The notes under the pieces are model-generated. The model was not told the DNA's origin, ran no database searches, and worked only from the letters and a program-made list of their open reading frames with translations. Position numbers and translations under genes: made by a program. From positions 1-36,296 of the forward strand of contig JAFUES010000031.1 in NCBI GenBank assembly GCA_017470325.1: a stretch of 36,296 nucleotides of DNA. The letters run 5' to 3'. This document shows positions 5,845 through 13,939 of the stretch, one piece after another (the first letter of the stretch is position 1; each line of letters opens with the position of its first letter). This DNA is from Oscillospiraceae bacterium. Its GTDB lineage: Bacteria > Bacillota_A > Clostridia > Oscillospirales > Oscillospiraceae.

Positions 5845-7437
5845 TTATTTCGTCAGCAGATAGGTGCGGGACAGGCCGTTGGCGTAGAGCAGGGCGGCAT
5901 CCGTGTAGTCGGTGCTGGCCAGAAGCTCCGGCACCATGACCTCCGGGTCAAAGCCGCTGGACCAGAAGACGCTGATGTCGATATACACCACGCACTCGTC
6001 CGCATCTGCGGCCTCCAGATAGCGGTCCAGCGCCGGGGAATCCGGGTCGCCGGTGAAGAACACGTCGTCAAAATACAGCAGCTGGATCAGGTCCTGGGTC
6101 ACCGGCGGGAAATAGTTGTCCGTCATGTAGACGCAGGGGTCGGACCCGTGGGCCTCCGCCAGGGCGTTGTACTCCGGGTACTCCGGGTACAGGTACTGGG
6201 GCGGGCTGTAGTGGGCGATGTGGGTGGCGAAGGCCAGGATCGCCAGGAAGGCTGCAGCCTTCCAGACCGGGGCGCGCCGGAAATCCCCCAGGCTCTCCTC
6301 CAGCAGGTACAGCAGGAAGCTGACCGCCGTCACCAGGATGGGGGCCAGGTTGTACACATAGCGCTGGTCCAGCACCGGGGACAGCAGGGAGGCCAGCACG
6401 AAGGTGGGCAGCGTGGGCAGCAGGATCACCAGCCAGGGGGCGATGCGCAGCTTGCCCGCCTTGCCCGCGGCCCGGAGCTTTTTCAGGCAAACCAGCACCG
6501 CCGCGGCACAGACCAGGCCCACCAGGATGGCGGCCTTGATCCCGTGGCGCATGTCGCTGAAATAGTAGCGCAGGCGCTCGCCGTACTGGGAGGCGTCCCG
6601 CAGGTTGTCCACGGCGTTGCCGCCGGAGACCAGCTTGTCCGCAAAGAGCTGATCCAGGCAGGCCGGGAAGGCCAGCAGCAGGCAGCCCACGCCCAGAAAG
6701 GCGAACAGAGCGAAGAGCCCCAGGGACTTGTACTCCTTTTTGAGCAGGGCCCAGAACACATAGGCCGCGCACAGGAAAAAGGCGTAAAATACGAAGTAAT
6801 ACTGGGTCATCAGCCCCAGGAAGATGGTCAGGCCGATGAGGGGGTACCAGCAAAAGCGCCGCTCCTGCATGAGCTTTGCCACCAGCAGGGCCAGCAGCAC
6901 CGTGAAGGCGGTCATCAGCACGTACATGCGGATCATCAGCATAGTGCTCAGCCCCATAACGCTCAGCCCGTAGAGCCCCGCCGCGGCGGCGGCGCTCAGG
7001 CGGCTGCCGCCCAGCACACGCACCAGGCGGTACAGCAGCAGCAGGCAGGCCATGTAGATGAGATAATCCAGCACCAGGCCGGTCCACTTGCTGAACACGT
7101 TGGGGGTGAAGGAGGAGGCAATGTTGAAGAGCCAATAGTACAGCGGCGGGTGCACGTCGGCCGCCTGGTTGTAGACCACCGAGCCGAAGTCAAAGCCCTC
7201 GCCCGGGTCCACCACCAGATAGCTGAGCAGATCCTGCCTGGTCAGCACCGTGTCCACGAAGCTGTCTCCGCCGCCGATGTTGGTCACATAGGGGGCGTAG
7301 TGGCTGTTGGACAGGCCGTAGGTGTAGATCTCGTCGATGAACATGCCGGACTTGCGCACGGAAAACAGCAGGCAGACGGCGCTGACCAGGATCAGCACCA
7401 GCAGCAGCGCGCCGTATCGTTCCAAAGCCTTTTTCAT
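5845..7437 (-). CDS. Polytopic membrane glycosyltransferase (PMT/GtrII/YfhO-like)
   Basis: The 530-residue protein has about 11-12 hydrophobic helices. A first helix (8-26) is followed by an acidic loop with FIDEIYTYGLSNS, equivalent to the catalytic acidic motif of GT-C enzymes such as PMT and ArnT, and then DVHPPLYYWLFN, another GT-C hallmark. The C-terminal approximately 110 residues are soluble, presumably outside. Such proteins use undecaprenyl-linked sugars to decorate cell-surface polymers on the outer face. It is first in the operon with the GtrB-like and GtrA-like genes. GGAGG lies before the ATG and a consensus promoter sits 37 bases upstream. The acceptor is unknown; a teichoic or lipoteichoic acid is likely by analogy with CsbB/YfhO systems. 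Confidence 0.85.
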   Translation of the reverse strand: MKKALERYGALLLVLILVSAVCLLFSVRKSGMFIDEIYTYGLSNSHYAPYVTNIGGGDSFVDTVLTRQDLLSYLVVDPGEGFDFGSVVYNQAADVHPPLYYWLFNIASSFTPNVFSKWTGLVLDYLIYMACLLLLYRLVRVLGGSRLSAAAAAGLYGLSVMGLSTMLMIRMYVLMTAFTVLLALLVAKLMQERRFCWYPLIGLTIFLGLMTQYYFVFYAFFLCAAYVFWALLKKEYKSLGLFALFAFLGVGCLLLAFPACLDQLFADKLVSGGNAVDNLRDASQYGERLRYYFSDMRHGIKAAILVGLVCAAAVLVCLKKLRAAGKAGKLRIAPWLVILLPTLPTFVLASLLSPVLDQRYVYNLAPILVTAVSFLLYLLEESLGDFRRAPVWKAAAFLAILAFATHIAHYSPPQYLYPEYPEYNALAEAHGSDPCVYMTDNYFPPVTQDLIQLLYFDDVFFTGDPDSPALDRYLEAADADECVVYIDISVFWSSGFDPEVMVPELLASTDYTDAALLYANGLSRTYLLTK

Positions 7438-7473
7438 GTCCAGCCTCCACAGCAGATAATCTTACAAAATATC

Positions 7474-7502
7474 ATTATAAGCCAAAACGCCCCGTTTCGC
7501 AA
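7474..7502 (-). promoter_or_regulatory. Promoter of the membrane glycosylation operon
   Basis: On the minus strand TTGCGA (7502-7497), 17 bases, and a perfect TATAAT (7479-7474) precede the polytopic glycosyltransferase gene. It lies between the end of the LysR gene (7522) and the operon start, so the operon is transcribed apart from the regulator. Confidence 0.75.
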
Positions 7503-7521
7503 CAGCTTTTGCCGCGCTTTC

Positions 7522-8382
7522 TCAAAACCGGAAGCGGGCGTAGGTGATGAAGCGCCGGGCGGCGGGGGAGGCTGCGTCCAGGGACGGCAGGGCGATGCCC
7601 ACCTCTACCGACTGCTCCGGCTCCAGGGGCAGCACCGCGCCGCCGCAGGGCCGACCCTCCAGCAGCAGGGCGTTGACCAGAGTCACGCCCAGACCCGCCT
7701 CCACCATGGACACGGCGGCGCCGTCGTCGGCGCAGGTGTAGCAGGTGTTGGGATGCACGCCGTTTTGCAGAAAGCAGCGGGAGTTGTCCGTCTCGGTGCC
7801 GGGGCGGATCTCAATGAAGGAGTCCGCGCCGAAGCGGCGCAGGGGATAGGCCGCGTCCCCGGCGCAGGGGTGCGAAGGGGGCAGCACCGCCACCAGCGGG
7901 TCCTGCCGCAGGCCGATCCACTCAAAGCTGCCGCTGCGGCGGCTGATGATGCACAGGTCCACCCGGCCCTCCTCCACGGCCCGGGCCAGCTCCGAGCTGC
8001 TGCCGCCCAGCAGGTCCACCCGGATGCCCGGGTGGTCCCGGCAGAAGTCCGCGGCCAGCTGGGCCAGGGTCCGGTAGTACACGCCGTAGGAGCTGCCGAT
8101 GGTCAGGCGGCCCGCCTCCAGGCCCCGGATGGCGGCGGCCTGCTGGCGGTACTGGTCCTCCGCCTGGAGCAGGCGGCGCATCTGGGGCAGCAGCTCCCGG
8201 CACTCCGCCGTGGGCGTCACGCCCCAGCGGCTGCGGCGCAGCAGGGCAAAGCCCGTCTCCTCCTCCAGGGCGGCCAGCATGCGGCTGAGCCCGGAGGGGG
8301 TGTAGCGCAGCTTCTCCGCCGCGGCAGAGAGGGACCCCGCCTCGATGATCTCCATCAAAACCTTGATTTTTTCGGTATCCAT
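7522..8382 (-). CDS. LysR-family transcriptional regulator
   Basis: The 286-residue protein has the LysR winged helix-turn-helix at residues 1-60 (SLSAAAEKLRYTPSGLSRMLAALEEETG) and a periplasmic-binding-like effector domain from about residue 88 (LTIGSSYGVYYRTLAQLAADF). It starts with MDTEKIKVLMEIIEAGS, standard for the family, behind a GGGAGG site. LysR proteins often control the divergent neighbour, here the acyltransferase gene starting 68 bases away on the other strand. The shared gap contains TATGATA (8417-8423), readable as a -10 in both directions, but no convincing -35. The effector cannot be deduced. Confidence 0.92.
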   Translation of the reverse strand: MDTEKIKVLMEIIEAGSLSAAAEKLRYTPSGLSRMLAALEEETGFALLRRSRWGVTPTAECRELLPQMRRLLQAEDQYRQQAAAIRGLEAGRLTIGSSYGVYYRTLAQLAADFCRDHPGIRVDLLGGSSSELARAVEEGRVDLCIISRRSGSFEWIGLRQDPLVAVLPPSHPCAGDAAYPLRRFGADSFIEIRPGTETDNSRCFLQNGVHPNTCYTCADDGAAVSMVEAGLGVTLVNALLLEGRPCGGAVLPLEPEQSVEVGIALPSLDAASPAARRFITYARFRF

Positions 8383-8450
8383 AGACTGCCTCCCGGTCTT
8401 TACTTTTCCCTGGGCTTATGATACATTGAACAGCGGAAAGGGGGCTGCTC

Positions 8451-9518
8451 ATGGGGGCGAACGCTGTCAAAACCGGCACCGGCCGGCGCTATATTGATCT
8501 GGATGCGGTCAGGATCATCGCGATCCTGCTGGCGCTTTTTGTCCACAGCGGCGGCAGGGGTTGTTACCGCTTCCTGGATGTGAGTGGTTCCTGGACCTAT
8601 TGGCCCCACCTGGCCAACGCGATCTTCTCCTGCGCGGCGGTGCCGCTGTTCTTCATGGCCTCCGGCGCGCTGCTGCTGGACCGGGAGGAGAGCTATCGCG
8701 GGGTGCTGCGCCGCTTCCTGCGCTTTCTCGCGGTGCTGCTGCTGGCCTCGGCCCTGCAGTATCTGTGGCAGTTCCGGGGCGATCTGCAGCGGGTGTATCT
8801 GGACTACTACCTGCGGACAGTGTACGCCTCCTACATGACGGACGGCTACTGGTATCTGTACAGCTACCTGGGCTATCTGCTGGTATTGCCCCTGCTGCGC
8901 CGCCTGGCTCGGACCATGACGGATCGGGACTTCCTGTATCTGCTTCTGGTCTATGCCGGGCTGAAGCTGCTGGAGGTGCCGGTGCTGCTGCACTGGCAGG
9001 GCGAGCTGACGCTGAACCCCTCCCTGCAGGTCTTCACCGCCGGGGACTATGTGTTCTATCCGCTGATGGGCTATTATTTCCACTGCCGCGCGGATCTGTC
9101 GCGGGTGCGCGGGCGTCCCTTCGGCTGCCTGCTGCTGGCCAGCCTGGCGGCCCTGGCGCTCAGCTGTCTGCTGGTGTGGTACGCCTACCGGGTGGGCGCG
9201 CCAGAGCCGGGGATCTATTACCGCAGCTTTCTGTATCTGGTGGTCTTCACCGTGTTTTGCGGCATGCAGTTGCTGTTTGCCCGTGGAGGGGCCGGGCCAA
9301 AGCTTGCCCGGATCCTGCGGGAGCTGTCCGGCTGCTGCTTCGGGATCTATCTGTTCGAGGACTTTTTCATGGCGGCCGCGGAGCCGGTCTACCGGGGAGC
9401 AAAACCCGTGATCGGCGTGCTGCCGGCCTGCTGGCTGTGGCTGGCCGTCACCTTCCTGCTGGGCGGCGCCTGCGTGTGGCTGCTTCGCAAGATCCCCGGA
9501 GTGAACAAGCTGATCTGA
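8451..9518 (+). CDS. Acyltransferase family 3 membrane protein (OafA/WecH-like)
   Basis: The 355-residue protein has about ten membrane helices and the family-3 opening YIDLDAVRIIAILLALFVHSG, in which the H of FVH is the conserved catalytic His region, then PLFFMASGALLL. These enzymes O-acylate (commonly O-acetylate) sugars or other groups on cell-surface polymers. It starts at an ATG preceded by a G-rich site (AAAGGGGG) and ends just before a strong terminator, so it is monocistronic. It is divergent from a LysR regulator, its probable controller. Its substrate is unknown; the nearby glycosylation operon makes a surface glycan plausible. Confidence 0.88.
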   Translation: MGANAVKTGTGRRYIDLDAVRIIAILLALFVHSGGRGCYRFLDVSGSWTYWPHLANAIFSCAAVPLFFMASGALLLDREESYRGVLRRFLRFLAVLLLASALQYLWQFRGDLQRVYLDYYLRTVYASYMTDGYWYLYSYLGYLLVLPLLRRLARTMTDRDFLYLLLVYAGLKLLEVPVLLHWQGELTLNPSLQVFTAGDYVFYPLMGYYFHCRADLSRVRGRPFGCLLLASLAALALSCLLVWYAYRVGAPEPGIYYRSFLYLVVFTVFCGMQLLFARGGAGPKLARILRELSGCCFGIYLFEDFFMAAAEPVYRGAKPVIGVLPACWLWLAVTFLLGGACVWLLRKIPGVNKLI

Positions 9519-9527
9519 ACCCATCGT

Positions 9528-9555
9528 GCAGGCGCGAAAGCGCCTGCGCTTTTTA
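9528..9555 (+). terminator. Intrinsic terminator of the acyltransferase gene
   Basis: A perfect 8-bp GC-rich stem (9528-9535 with 9540-9547) closes a GAAA tetraloop and is followed by GCTTTTTA, nine bases after the stop codon. Confidence 0.9.
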
Positions 9556-9600
9556 GCCTATCTTTGAGAAATAATCAAAGGAAACTTTCTAAAGTTTCGC

Positions 9601-9629
9601 TTTACGCAAGGATACAACGGGTTTATACT
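9601..9629 (+). promoter_or_regulatory. Candidate promoter of the EamA transporter gene
   Basis: TTTACG (9601-9606) and TATACT (9624-9629) are separated by 17 bases. It is the only good promoter match between the upstream terminator and the ATG at 9670. Confidence 0.55.
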
Positions 9630-9669
9630 TTTGTCAAGATTTGGAACACGCGAAAGGCGGTGCGGACGG

Positions 9670-10548
9670 ATGAAGCAGAGATCGGCGGAGATCCTTCTGG
9701 GCTCGGTGATCGTGGCCAGGGCTACGTCCCTGTTGTTTTCCAAGCTCAGCATGCGCAGCTTGGAGCCCTTCAACCTGACGGGGCTGCGCTTCACGCTGGC
9801 CTTTGCGGTGCTGCTGCTCCTGTTCTGGCGGAAGCTGAAGGGCGTCCGCCCGGTCACTATCCTCCGGGGCTTTGCCCTGGGCGCGGCCTTCTTCGCGACT
9901 ATCGCGGCGGAGCTCTACGGCCTGCGGGCCACGGACTCCTCCACCACCTCGTTCCTGGAAAACACGGCCATCGTCTGGGTGCCGCTGATGGAGGCGGTGA
10001 TCCACCGCAGCCGTCTCCGGGGCCGGACCCTGGGCAGCGCCCTGGTGACCCTGCTGGGCGTTGGCCTGCTGACCCTGGGCAAGAGCGGCTTCCGCCTGGG
10101 CTACGGCGAGCTGCTGTGCCTGCTGGCGGCCCTGCTCTACGCCACCGCCATCCTGCTGACCGCCCGCTTCTCCCGGGAAGACGACCCGCTGGTGCTGGGC
10201 ATTCTGCAGGTGGGCTTCATCGGCCTGCTGGGTCTGGCCGCCTCCTTCCTGTTGGAGACGCCCCGCATGCCCCAGAGCGGCGGCGAGTGGGGCATGATCC
10301 TGATGCTGGCCCTGGTGTGCAGCTGCTTCGGCTTCACCCTGCAGCCGGTGGCCCAGCGCTATGTGAGCGCCGAGCGGGCGGGCACCTTCTGCGCCCTGAA
10401 CCCGCTGACGGCGGCCATCCTGGGGACGGTGTTCCTCCACGAGCGGCTGGGGTTCTGGGGCCTGGCCGGCGCGGCGCTGATCCTCACCGGGATCCTGATC
10501 CAGTCCCTGGGCGAGCGGCAGAAGGCGCCGAGACTGGCCAAGGCGTGA
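9670..10548 (+). CDS. EamA/DMT-superfamily transporter
   Basis: The 292-residue protein has about ten hydrophobic helices arranged as two EamA repeats. The first repeat contains SLEPFNLTGLRFTLAF and AAELYGLRATDSSTTSFLENT, and the second contains RYVSAERAGTFCALNPLTAAILG. The latter is the usual family motif before the last two helices. The superfamily exports or imports small metabolites such as amino acids, but the substrate cannot be predicted. The ATG at 9670 is chosen because the protein aligns from MKQRSAEILLGS; a longer reading frame to 9631 overlaps the promoter. The ribosome binding site is weak (AAAGGCGG). It is monocistronic, with its own promoter and terminator. Confidence 0.88.
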   Translation: MKQRSAEILLGSVIVARATSLLFSKLSMRSLEPFNLTGLRFTLAFAVLLLLFWRKLKGVRPVTILRGFALGAAFFATIAAELYGLRATDSSTTSFLENTAIVWVPLMEAVIHRSRLRGRTLGSALVTLLGVGLLTLGKSGFRLGYGELLCLLAALLYATAILLTARFSREDDPLVLGILQVGFIGLLGLAASFLLETPRMPQSGGEWGMILMLALVCSCFGFTLQPVAQRYVSAERAGTFCALNPLTAAILGTVFLHERLGFWGLAGAALILTGILIQSLGERQKAPRLAKA

Positions 10549-10564
10549 GCTGAAAGATGGATAT

Positions 10565-10609
10565 AACGAATGCGATCCGGCAGCTGGTCGGATCGCATTC
10601 GTTTTGCTT
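10565..10609 (+). terminator. Intrinsic terminator of the EamA gene
   Basis: A perfect 15-bp stem (10565-10579 with 10589-10603), 9-nt loop, followed by TTGCTT. It is the strongest simple hairpin in this part of the window. Confidence 0.85.
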
Positions 10610-10714
10610 GGGAGCGATTGCTTTTTGCGCGTTTCTGTGATACGCTGACAAAAAATTCTGCACGCCCGGCGGAAACGCAAAGCCGCCCCGGGCAGAGAAA
10701 AGGAATGGCGAGCT

Positions 10715-11716
10715 ATGAGTACTATCGGTATTTTAGGCGCGGGGACCTGGGGCGTCGCCCTGGCCAGGATGCTGTCCAACTGCGGGCATGAGGTGACGGT
10801 GTGGTCCAGGAACGCCGCCGAGCTCCACAGCATGGAGACCACCCGGCGGCATAAGAATCTGCCGGATGCGGTGATCCCCGACGAGACGGCGTTTACCGGG
10901 GAGATCGGGAACGCCTGCAGGGGCAAGGACCTGGTCCTGTTCGCGGTGCCCTCCAAGGGCGTGCGGATGACCGCCCGGGCGGCCGCGCCCTATCTGTCGG
11001 ACGGGCAGATCCTTGTGGATGTGGCGAAGGGTCTGGAGCCGGATACGCTGCTGACCATGACCCGGGTGATCCGGTCCGAGCTGGCGGCCGCCGGTAAGCC
11101 GGATATCAAAATCGTGGCCCTCTCCGGGCCGACCCACGCGGAAGAAGTGGCCCGGGACCTGCCCACCACGATCATCTCCGCCAGCGAGGACCAGAACGCC
11201 GCGGAGACCGTTCAGGATGTGTTCATGAATTCCTGCATGCGCGTCTACACCAACCGGGACGTGGAGGGCGTGGAGCTGTGCGGCGCGGTGAAAAACATCA
11301 TCGCCCTGGCCGCGGGCATCTCCGCGGGGCTGGGCTTTGGCGATAACGCAAAGGCCGCGCTCATCACCCGGGGCATGACGGAGATCCGCCGCCTGGGTCT
11401 GGCCATGGGCTGCCAGGAGGAGACCTTTTCGGGCCTTGCGGGGATCGGGGATCTTATCGTTACGGCCACCAGTCAGCACAGCCGGAACAACCGCTGCGGC
11501 TTTTTGATCGGCCAGGGACTGCGCCCGGAGGACGCGGTGCGGCAGATCGGCATGGTGGTGGAAGGGATCTACGCGCTGGCGGCGACGGTGCAGCTGGCGG
11601 AAAAGTACGACGTCGAGATGCCGATCGTGCAGGCGGTGGACCGCGTCGTCAACCATGGGGCCGATCCGCGGACGGAGGTCGTCGCGCTGATGACCCGGGA
11701 CAAAAAATCGGAATAG
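10715..11716 (+). CDS. gpsA: NAD(P)-dependent glycerol-3-phosphate dehydrogenase
   Basis: The 333-residue cytosolic enzyme reduces dihydroxyacetone phosphate to sn-glycerol-3-phosphate for phospholipid and glycerol-phosphate polymer synthesis. The Rossmann glycine motif is GAGTWG (8-13), the catalytic Lys lies in GAVKNIIALAAG at K193, and the family signature GLGFGDNAKAALITRG follows. Length matches GpsA. The start is placed at 10715 because the glycine motif begins immediately after it and AAAGGA lies upstream. The gene stands alone between terminators. Glycerol-3-phosphate is the source of CDP-glycerol, so it may feed the wall-polymer genes at 27-30 kb, though no CDP-glycerol synthase is seen here. 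Confidence 0.97.
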   Translation: MSTIGILGAGTWGVALARMLSNCGHEVTVWSRNAAELHSMETTRRHKNLPDAVIPDETAFTGEIGNACRGKDLVLFAVPSKGVRMTARAAAPYLSDGQILVDVAKGLEPDTLLTMTRVIRSELAAAGKPDIKIVALSGPTHAEEVARDLPTTIISASEDQNAAETVQDVFMNSCMRVYTNRDVEGVELCGAVKNIIALAAGISAGLGFGDNAKAALITRGMTEIRRLGLAMGCQEETFSGLAGIGDLIVTATSQHSRNNRCGFLIGQGLRPEDAVRQIGMVVEGIYALAATVQLAEKYDVEMPIVQAVDRVVNHGADPRTEVVALMTRDKKSE

Positions 11717-11791
11717 GCGGCCCCGCGAGTGTGGACGAGAAGCGGCAAGCGCGAAGATCGGACAATACGGAAACAATTGCATGGTTTGGAT

Positions 11792-11826
11792 AAAAACGGT
11801 ACCCGGCGTTCCGGGTACCGTTTTTT
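11792..11826 (+). terminator. gpsA: Intrinsic terminator of gpsA
   Basis: A 15-bp perfect stem (11792-11806 with 11811-11825) with a 4-nt loop and a T6 run within and after the right arm. The A-run at the left base could also make it work on the minus strand. Confidence 0.9.
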
Positions 11827-11847
11827 GGTATTTTCCCTGTAAAATGA

Positions 11848-11876
11848 TTGCGTTTCCGATGCGGGCATGCTAAACT
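11848..11876 (+). promoter_or_regulatory. Promoter of the structured RNA
   Basis: TTGCGT (11848-11853) and TAAACT (11871-11876) with a 17-base spacer. The predicted start, about 5-8 bases after the -10, falls at the first base of the long inverted repeat (11880), which supports an RNA that begins with its own closing stem. Confidence 0.65.
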
Positions 11877-11879
11877 GAA

Positions 11880-12039
11880 GCTGCCACACAAACCGAATAT
11901 TTTACGATTCGTAGGGAATCATTTTTACCTCGGTAAAAATGCATTCTCCAACTTTGCGTTCCCTACGGTCGTAAAGGTTTGTGTGGCAGCAAGCGGAGCT
12001 CTGCATTTTTCGTGCGCAGCTTCGGCTGCGCACTTTTTT
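11880..12039 (+). ncRNA. Candidate structured RNA or terminator-controlled leader, family not recognised
   Basis: Bases 11880-11990 fold into one long interrupted hairpin. P1 is a perfect 15 bp (11880-11894 with 11976-11990). After a 6-nt 5' bulge comes P2, 7 bp (11901-11907 with 11969-11975). A 2x1 internal loop leads to P3, 9 bp (11910-11918 with 11959-11967). A 17-nt 3' bulge (11942-11958) follows, and P4 is a terminal hairpin (11920-11929 with 11932-11941). A second hairpin (12012-12020 with 12025-12033, TTCG loop) with T6 is a textbook terminator. The unit has its own promoter, so it could be an independent RNA of about 160 nt, or an attenuator for the gene starting 22 bases later. No riboswitch consensus known to me fits; the layout is only loosely 6S-like. 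A palindromic mobile element is a further alternative. Confidence 0.6.
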
Positions 12040-12060
12040 GTTGGGGGAAAGGAGACCTAT

Positions 12061-12975
12061 ATGGATGGTTTAATAGGAGCTTTATTTATTACAATCATTA
12101 TATATGGATGTTTCCCTTTGTTGTTTGCCGAGTTGTATAAGAAGAGAATATCAAGAAAAAAATATCGGAGACTGTGTTTCGGAATTAATTTTCTTGTCAT
12201 GCTTGTGTTTCTTGTACTTCGTTCCTTTACCGGGATTAATGGCAGCACTACAGGAGGCCCATATTTGATCTGGACACCCATTATGATTTCACTTGGTGCT
12301 AAACGATTAAAAGATCGAGCGTTGCTTGATGAACAGGATGAGAATTCTGATGACGATTCAGAACAAGATGAACCTGGAGCGATAAAGAACCCCGATACTT
12401 GTGTTGAAATAGAGGCACCAAACACGAGAACCGCTACTAAGGTTATAAAGACAGGTATAGCAGATTCAAATTCAAAAGAATTGAGCATCCCACAAGTGAA
12501 GTTTTGTCGGATCTGTGGGAAACCGTTACCTGCCGGGAGCAAATTCTGTACGGAGTGCGGGACAGAAGTGATCGCCAGTTTTCCGAAAGAACCGGAGACA
12601 ATCACACTTGAAAGCATTCCTGTTCGAAGTTCTCCCGAGAAAGCAATAAGAGAACCAATACCGTTGGTACTTCCTACAGAAGAAATGGACGCGACTTTGC
12701 GGCGAGCATTTCTGTTTCTGGAGGATGCCGAATGGGAGAAGGCGGACAGCTATTTTGAGCGTGTGTTGGATGCTGAGCCGGAGAACGCATACGCATATCT
12801 GGGTAAAACGATGCTGGACCGAAAAGCGGAAACATTGGAACAGTTGGCAGACAGACTTGCGGATGGCGAGCGCGGTAAAAACTATACGAAGGCCGAGCGG
12901 TTTGCAGGGCCCAAGCTGAAGCAGCTGTTGGCTGCACTTGAAAGCTATGAAGGCAGTAAAGGAGAAAGCGTATGA
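12061..12975 (+). CDS. Zinc-ribbon membrane protein with TPR-like C-terminus
   Basis: The 304-residue protein has two N-terminal membrane helices (about 3-22 and 37-55), an acidic linker rich in Asp and Glu, a zinc ribbon with two CxxC pairs (FCRICGKP and FCTECG, near residue 148-168), and a C-terminal part resembling a tetratricopeptide repeat (RAFLFLEDAEWEKADSYFERVLDAEPENAYAYLG). Function is unknown; such proteins may organise membrane complexes. AAAGGAG lies 7 bases before the ATG at 12061; a longer frame through the structured RNA is rejected. It is clearly AT-richer than its neighbours, with many AAA, ATA and TTA codons, and overlaps the next gene by ATGA. This pair may be acquired. Upstream RNA structure suggests regulated expression. 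Confidence 0.8.
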   Translation: MDGLIGALFITIIIYGCFPLLFAELYKKRISRKKYRRLCFGINFLVMLVFLVLRSFTGINGSTTGGPYLIWTPIMISLGAKRLKDRALLDEQDENSDDDSEQDEPGAIKNPDTCVEIEAPNTRTATKVIKTGIADSNSKELSIPQVKFCRICGKPLPAGSKFCTECGTEVIASFPKEPETITLESIPVRSSPEKAIREPIPLVLPTEEMDATLRRAFLFLEDAEWEKADSYFERVLDAEPENAYAYLGKTMLDRKAETLEQLADRLADGERGKNYTKAERFAGPKLKQLLAALESYEGSKGESV

Positions 12976-13886
12976 TCTGCCAACATTGTCAACAGACGAT
13001 CCCGGATGACAGCAAGTTTTGTCCGTTTTGTGGGCAGACGACCAAAGCGGAACCCGCGCAGAAAACGGTGGAAGTGAAGGAGCCGAAAAAGGAGAAGCGC
13101 TCCAAATCCAAAATAAAAATAATTCTGTTTTCTTTGCTGGGTGTGGTCATCGTTTTGGTGGGCGTCTACTTAGGAACATATTTCGCCGCCAGAAGCAAAG
13201 CGCAGGCAGGGGATTTTACGTCGGCACACAAACTGTTGCTGCTCCCGGCTGTGACAGAACTGCATGATCCGAAACTTAACTTTTTTATTTCCGCGGGAGA
13301 AATGTTTGAAAAAGGCGATTGCATTGAAGCGTATAAAGCATTTGAGAGCTTGGAAAAAGCAGATTACTTAAACGCAGCAGATAAAAGACATGACATAAAA
13401 AAACAAATATACGAAGAAGGAATAAAACTGTATAGACAAGAGGATATCAAAATCAATGCGATTCGCTACTTCAGCACGATTGCTCCTTATCTCAGGAGCG
13501 ATGACTATTTAACCCTGGCCAAACGAAATGATTATTATGCAATACGTAAATTAATTGGATTTGAAGATGCGAATCAGGTGCTTTTGAAATTCTTCCCATT
13601 TGAATTTTTAACAGGGGAATGGAAAACCCGTGATGAAAAGTACTATTTTTCCATAAATGAGCATGGCACAACCAATTATAATCTTCCGCATTTGACTATG
13701 GAGCACTCTTCTTATGACATGGCAGATGGCATATTCTTTCTCTATAAGCAAGATATTGATGCCATAACAAAGGTGCTGGGTAATTATGAACGCATAAACG
13801 TATTTTATTTCTACATTGTCGACGCGGACACAATCAACATTTATTGCTATAAGGACAGAAGCACGTACACACTATACCGGCAATAA
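12972..13886 (+). CDS. Zinc-ribbon, single-pass membrane protein of unknown function
   Basis: The 304-residue protein opens with a zinc ribbon (CQHCQQTIPDDSKFCPFCG, residues 3-21), a Lys-rich stretch, one membrane helix at about 46-70, and an external domain of about 230 residues. The external part begins with TPR-like helices (FISAGEMFEKGDCIEAYKAF) and ends with a beta-rich domain (FLTGEWKTRDEKYYFSINEHG) resembling lipocalin-like domains that follow zinc-ribbon anchors in Firmicutes. I do not recognise a specific function. It is translationally coupled to the preceding gene by ATGA and ends at a strong terminator. Low GC like its partner. The two probably work together at the membrane. Confidence 0.8.
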   Translation: MICQHCQQTIPDDSKFCPFCGQTTKAEPAQKTVEVKEPKKEKRSKSKIKIILFSLLGVVIVLVGVYLGTYFAARSKAQAGDFTSAHKLLLLPAVTELHDPKLNFFISAGEMFEKGDCIEAYKAFESLEKADYLNAADKRHDIKKQIYEEGIKLYRQEDIKINAIRYFSTIAPYLRSDDYLTLAKRNDYYAIRKLIGFEDANQVLLKFFPFEFLTGEWKTRDEKYYFSINEHGTTNYNLPHLTMEHSSYDMADGIFFLYKQDIDAITKVLGNYERINVFYFYIVDADTINIYCYKDRSTYTLYRQ

Positions 13887-13929
13887 AAAACAGCAGCGGC
13901 GGGAACGTGGTGTTCCCGCCGCTGCTGTT
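13885..13929. terminator. Bidirectional terminator between convergent genes
   Basis: A perfect 18-bp stem (13889-13906 with 13912-13929) and 5-nt loop. The A6 at 13885-13890 gives a U-run on the minus strand for the histidine kinase operon; on the plus strand the stem ends in TT followed by CTATTTG. It ends the zinc-ribbon operon three bases after the stop. Confidence 0.85.
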
Positions 13930-13939
13930 CTATTTGTCG

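Noticed and set aside
6148..8421. Very long open frame on the plus strand opposite the glycosylation operon and LysR gene
   Set aside because: Gln/His/Gly-rich composition typical of antisense frames in GC-rich genes, no motif, no ribosome site; the minus-strand genes are clear family members.
11880..12039. 6S RNA, T-box or a known riboswitch
   Set aside because: No T-box sequence and no riboswitch core recognised; the large bulge is on one side only and the closing stem does not include the terminator, unlike 6S RNA.
11848..12060. N-terminal extension of the first zinc-ribbon gene through the structured RNA
   Set aside because: It would begin inside the promoter -35 and pass through a terminator; ATG at 12061 has a proper AAAGGAG site.
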